From Fragilaria crotonensis (lineage: Eukaryota; Bacillariophyta; Fragilariophyceae; Fragilariales; Fragilariaceae): DNA of 22,323 bases. The position numbers and the translations under genes are program-made. How positions within the stretch are numbered: the stretch's first letter is position 1; each line of letters opens with the position of its first letter. Positions 18,590 through 22,323 of the stretch are shown here, piece after piece. Location of the stretch: positions 1 through 22,323 of the forward strand of contig JAKSYS010000817.1 in assembly GCA_022925895.1 (NCBI GenBank), in the 5' to 3' direction. The notes under the pieces were generated by a model that had not been told where the DNA came from, searched no databases, and worked only from the letters and a program-made list of their open reading frames with translations.

Positions 18590-18780
18590 ACCTGGCATTT
18601 GACACCTTACTCCTGGAACGTGTGGAACAGCTTCTTCATGACATGTGTAACGCACCCACAAGTTGACACCACCAGGGGAGGTCCGGTAAAATGACGTTTC
18701 TTCTCGTAGCTTCTACATGCAATTAATACCAAGCAGAGGTGCGTGGCCGGACCTTCCAGGTACAAGTACCTGGTACCACC
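18590..18780 (-). promoter_or_regulatory. Upstream region of the ATPase gene with a near-perfect palindrome
   Basis: CCAGGTAC (18756-18763) and GTACCTGG (18766-18773) form a perfect eight-base inverted repeat with a two-base spacer, about 215 bases upstream of the ATG. A second inverted pair, GGAGGTCCGG near 18675 and CCGGACCTTCC near 18747, spans about 70 bases. These could be sites for a dimeric regulator. No clear TATA box is seen. Confidence 0.4.
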
Positions 18781-20070
18781 CGACCTGGGTCTACTACAAG
18801 TTTGATAGTAAACTCAGATGCGTTGGTCTTTGCAGTGAACACTTCTCATAGGTCTACTAAAATATATGCCTACGCCTCCGTAGTATATTGCAGTCGTGAA
18901 ATGTCATATTTCGTTCAAATAGATCATAGAGTCGTAAGATGTGGCGAATGGAACAAAACACAAAACGCGTTGAATTGTCTAATATTCATTAATGTATGGT
19001 CGTATAAGTAGGTACGTCATGCTACGTATGCCAAACGTCAGTCCACGTCGCGAGTGTTGCTACGCAAACGAGTATACATATGTACAAGTGGCCATGCTGG
19101 GGTTTCGAAGGCGGTGTGAATTTCATTTTAGTCATTAGGCATTAGGCATTCCAAAAAACTCGACAAAAATGTCACATTGTACTTGTAGGCCTGCATCTTG
19201 CATCTGGTTGCTTACCATATAAAAATGGCATTGACCCAATGAAATGGCTTTGAACTTTGAACCCATCACTTGTGAAAGTCAAGGGCCTCTACAGAAAAAC
19301 ACTCCAATTTTCATTATTTCACACTGTGGCCTATGATGTGTAAAGCTGTCCTATGTTAACAAATAGAGATAGGTTCTGCTGATTGAAAAGCAATTTAATT
19401 GCCCAGTTCTCTCATATACGCGTTCCATAGATGAGATATCAAAATTCTAAATATTGTATGACCCTTTTTCACATGTCAAGGCTGCCCTCCAAATCATTTT
19501 GATTGATGATATACCATTGAACTCTTGTGAAAAAATCAAGAATAGAAAAAAAATATTCATATATTCATACAACAAGTTAAAGCGTAGCTTTGAACCTATA
19601 AACCAAATGAAGACTTGAATATCATCGATAGGTAATTCAGATCTTGCTACAGTACTTTGATCATTCTTCATTGTTGCTATTGACAAGGTGATAAGCAATT
19701 AATCATCCAAACTGTTTGTGAAACATGGGTGTTTCTGCCGAGATGTAGTAGGTTGAAGCTCTTGTGAAACTATTGGTTCAAAGCCATGTGGTACCGTTGT
19801 GTTGTGTATATCAGTACGACTCTTTTCTGAACTTATTCTATGCCAGGATCTTCATTTTGTGCTCAGGCCCGTTCCTATCGAAAAAATCTTGATCCGAAAT
19901 CTTCGCTTCATTGAAGGAATTCTGACGTAAGAATTTTCGGACAATCTTAGTTCCTATCGAAAAAGTATTCATCCAAAATCAAAATCTTCATTGCTTCACC
20001 CGCGTTATCACACAAAATATTGCCGCATCTGCAACGAAAATTGCGAACAACAAATCTGGCAGACCATTGC
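18781..20070. other. Non-coding stretch
   Basis: I see no gene on either strand; all open frames are under 95 codons and lack coding-like composition. The base composition is AT-rich. Small repeats are present: CATTAGG twice at about 19133-19146, and a pair of about 40-base direct repeats listed separately. Confidence 0.5.
19871..20000 (+). repeat. Pair of diverged direct repeats, spacing 79 bp
   Basis: GTTCCTATCGAAAAA occurs at 19871-19885 and 19950-19964. Both copies continue with related text (ATCC(G/A)AAATC and ATCTTC...TTCATTG). They look like an older local duplication, similar in kind to the cleaner one just downstream. Confidence 0.6.
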
Positions 20071-20073
20071 AAA

Positions 20074-20291
20074 GCATCCAAGGGTTTTTGTTGCCTACTG
20101 AGCGAATTTCAGAAGAATTAAGTACAAAAGCATTGAATACTCTAGTATACTCTGCACTTTGAAACAAGTTCCATTAAATGCTGATGAGCATCCAAGGGTT
20201 TTTGTTGCCTACTGAGCGAATTTCAGAAGAATGAAGTTGAATACTCTAGTACACTCTGCACTTTGAAACAAGTTCCATTAAATGCTGATGA
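20074..20291 (+). repeat. Recent tandem duplication, 114 and 104 bp units
   Basis: Unit 1 (20074-20187) and unit 2 (20188-20291) both run from GCATCCAAGGGTTTTTGTTG to AAATGCTGATGA. Apart from a ten-base deletion in unit 2 (near 20230) and a few substitutions they are identical, so the duplication is recent. Confidence 0.9.
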
Positions 20292-20850
20292 GGGTGGACA
20301 TGACGGAGGATGCAACCCGGAATCCGGCTGCATGTTATGAACTGCAGCATCCGCAACAAGCAACAATTCTGCTGCTCCTGTCAAATCTGACCACTCCCCT
20401 TGCCTTATTTCCCAGCTCTAGCCAGAAGCCAAGGGCTTCTGACCATCAATGTGATCTTCGTACTCGGGAGATGCATCTTCAAGCAAGTCCTTTCAGGACC
20501 ATTTCGTCATCATGATGCCAGTATACTGCTTGGATCTTGTGGTCGTTTGATCGCCTGCAATTCCTCCTTCCCTTTTAAAAGAAGGTACTTTGGTGCCATC
20601 AATGTTCAATCCTCTTTAGACCGACAAAACAACAAACAAATGTTCAGAGCCTGTTGCTTGAATCCATTGAAAATATTGCAATGCAATCTTAAGTTCAAAC
20701 CTTTCCTGCTTATCCCTCTCATCACTCTTATCAAAGGCCTTGTTCACATTGTTCTTGATCAAATCTAATCCAAAGAGAAGTTTAAGTTCTAAAGTAGTTG
20801 ATGGGGCAGTGTTACTGTTGTTTTTTGTTTCTTGGCAACAAAAATCTTGT
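20292..20850 (-). pseudogene. Decayed minus-strand coding trace, unknown family
   Basis: On the minus strand from about 20850, one frame reads about 75 codons without a stop: NNSNTAPSTTLELKLLFGLD, then KNNVNKAFDKSDERDKQERF and ELKIALQYFQWIQATGSEHL, to TAA 20618-20616. Further down, in other frames and with stops, come DGTKVPSFKREGGIAGDQTT, LLEDASPEYEDHIDGQK and GAAELLLVADAAVHNMQPDS. The Lys/Glu-rich helical composition is coding-like. The largest plus-strand frame here (20400-20768) lacks it. I do not recognise the family. Confidence 0.35.
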
Positions 20851-21128
20851 CCTTATGCCTTAAGATGTGCAGCACTATCCTTGTTTCAGAGAAGGCATTC
20901 TTGGTGTCAGGTAGCTAACGAGCGGCGATGCATTGTTGAATGTGCCCATAACGAAGATGTTACAAGCGCGCGGACGGCTTGTGAGCAATCGCCAGAATTG
21001 CCCGACAAGTAGCGTTATAGCAGCAACAAAAAAACTGGAGCTCAATGTTATTGTTAGGATTTGCACACGAGTAACTTCGTCATAAGATGAAGGTAATGAA
21101 GGAGATGATGACACGTTTTTGACACATG

Positions 21129-21170
21129 ACCTTCATCCTCTGGATCCAGGACCCACCTCAGGATGAAGGT
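21129..21170. repeat. 11-bp inverted repeat around a 10-bp palindrome
   Basis: ACCTTCATCCT (21129-21139) and AGGATGAAGGT (21160-21170) are exact complements. The perfect palindrome CTGGATCCAG (21140-21149) sits next to the left arm. AGGATGAAG appears again near 21181. The structure is not next to a recognised gene. Confidence 0.6.
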
Positions 21171-21900
21171 TATGGGCTCAAGGATGAAGATTCCTTGGCT
21201 TTATCTAAAGTATAATCCGGGTTCAGAAAACTGCGACGTTCGCTATTGTGGCGCTGACGTGTCAGAGGAAGTTCCTAAAATGGATAAAGAAACTCAATGG
21301 GAACCACCCTCATTTTTTGCCCACCGGGTAGTCCTACCATTCCATGTACTTGTACATGATGTAGTATTGAGGACAAAACCTTCCCACAAAACAAAACTGA
21401 CGGCCATTTTTACTTATGTTCGAAATTCCAGAAAGACTTTCCTTGCAACCCTAATTATAAAACAAACATCAAGCTCAGTATTGTAACTCTGGGTGATCAG
21501 GTTCTTAAAGACCCGCGTAACAAAATATTCAAACAAAAGTGCAATCCGTGCAAATCTGTTTGTGCCTTTGCACTGGAGGGAATTCACTCTCTCAATTTGC
21601 ACATCCATGCTTGTTCGAATGATCATACTGTCATGTTGGAGACAATCCCAACAGCTCCCTCTTCCCTCACCATTATGGACATGACATTCGTTCATTTGAC
21701 TCTGCTTCTTGATCAGACAACCAGGTAGCAGTATGCTGCTACTAATGCTAGTAACAATGATGAGGATGTACTACGATCGATAAACGCGATTGCTGATTTG
21801 ATGATGTCATCAAAGAAATCTCGTCAGTAGAAATCCTGTGGGGACTTATCTTGCACAAGGAGGCTGAATCTCTTCAGGAACAACAAAATGTTCTTGAGAC
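21171..21900. other. Stretch without a recognised gene
   Basis: Two overlapping frames of about 100 codons exist, plus 21163-21486 and minus 21695-21414. Neither has a recognised domain or a clear coding signature. The stretch might hold the decayed N-terminal part of the transposase remnant that begins near 21900. Confidence 0.35.
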
Positions 21901-22323
21901 ATTGATTATTCTTGACTTGAATGAAGTACATATTGAAATTGCCCGGTTGTCATCAGCATCATTATTATAGGCCAAAAGGGCTGCAAGAACAAGCATGAAG
22001 TGACAACCACAGGGAAGACAGCAGAACTACATTTGAATTGTTAATCACAAGCAGCATATTCTTTCTTCATAGCTGGTCATACAGAGCATTGAGTGACAAG
22101 ACTCTAGTTTGATTTGACAGCTCCATTAATGAACTAGTACATAAGACTGGCAACATTGGGCAACATGATGACCTTTGAATTGATGAAAGCCTCAGGCAGT
22201 CAAACAAACATTAATGGAGCATATGTTATCATTGATAACGAATATCTAGAATGGTCAAAACCATTCCTCAATTGAAGAATTTGATGGACAGGCCTAAACA
22301 AAGAAGGTTTTCACAGTGGACCT
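21900..22323 (+). pseudogene. Decayed PIF/Harbinger-like transposase fragment, cut by window end
   Basis: Coding-like pieces on plus, in changing frames, follow the order seen in PIF/Harbinger DDE transposases: DLNEVHIEIARLSS (region of the first acidic residue), VNHKQHILSS near 22041-22070, SDKTLV(stop)FDSS near 22093-22122, then an open run FELMKASGSQTNINGAYVII and DNEYLEWSKPF from about 22170 to 22264. The last run resembles the segment with the second catalytic Asp (I-D-N-x-Y-L-x-W). Stops interrupt the rest. The fragment continues past the right edge. Assignment is by motif order only. Confidence 0.5.

Noticed and set aside
18692-18697. TGACGT word upstream of the ATPase gene, as in diatom CO2/cAMP-responsive elements
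   Set aside because: A six-base word is expected by chance in this length, and no array of copies is seen.
20400-20768. 122-codon plus frame
   Set aside because: Cys- and Phe-rich with no domain; the minus strand of the same bases looks more coding-like.
21414-21695. 93-codon minus frame
   Set aside because: No ATG-supported start, domain or continuation was recognised; kept only as a mention under the gene-free stretch.
1-22323. CRISPR array, bacterial operon, rRNA or tRNA genes
   Set aside because: No regularly spaced repeats, Shine-Dalgarno-led gene chains, or tRNA-like cloverleaf patterns were seen by eye; the elements are eukaryotic. A tRNAscan-SE run would be decisive for tRNAs.

Overview
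The window looks like nuclear DNA of a diatom, most likely a pennate one. Three things point there: the layout of the non-LTR retrotransposon, the remnant of a Ty1/copia element with the C-terminal modules I associate with diatom copia elements, and a large predicted-ATPase gene of an AAA_16/TPR type that I recall as common in diatom genomes. Species cannot be named. The family assignments rest on protein motifs I recognise, not on a search.

Layout from left to right. (1) 1 to about 7650, plus strand: a nearly full-length LINE. ORF1 runs in from the left edge. ORF2 carries an APE-type endonuclease, reverse transcriptase, RNase H and a C-terminal CCHC motif. Its 3' UTR holds two adjacent stem-loops. 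ORF1 and ORF2 touch through an ATGA stop/start overlap at 1827-1830. ORF2 is cut by about seven single-base frameshifts. (2) About 7650-9600: no intact gene, but decayed coding traces on the minus strand and one tandem duplication. (3) About 9600-11835, plus strand: a decayed Ty1/copia element with integrase (partly duplicated in tandem), the post-integrase chromodomain-like segment, and RNase H. The reverse transcriptase is deleted. A purine-rich tract is followed by a candidate 3' LTR start at 11836. (4) 11876-14825: a complete-looking DNA transposon of 2950 bp with 26-bp terminal inverted repeats and TA target duplications. It carries a pogo/CENP-B-like DDE transposase on plus and a second gene of unknown function on minus, in tail-to-tail order. 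It seems to sit inside the copia 3' LTR, so the insertions are nested. (5) 15383-18543, minus strand: the only likely host gene, encoding an about 1053-residue signal-transduction-type ATPase with a TPR-like C-terminal half. It is split by one frameshift in a run of eight A. (6) 18600-22323: mostly non-coding sequence with a promoter-proximal palindrome, several local duplications, minus-strand coding traces near 20.3-20.9 kb, and a decayed PIF/Harbinger-like transposase fragment running off the right edge.

The elements do not form one functional system. They are layers of mobile DNA around one signalling-type gene. The points most worth following are the two-gene DNA transposon, the ORF1/ORF2 stop-start coupling, the paired 3' hairpins of the LINE, and the fact that most frameshifts, including the one in the host gene, are one-base deletions and several lie in homopolymer runs. 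That pattern may mean uncorrected sequencing indels rather than dead genes.
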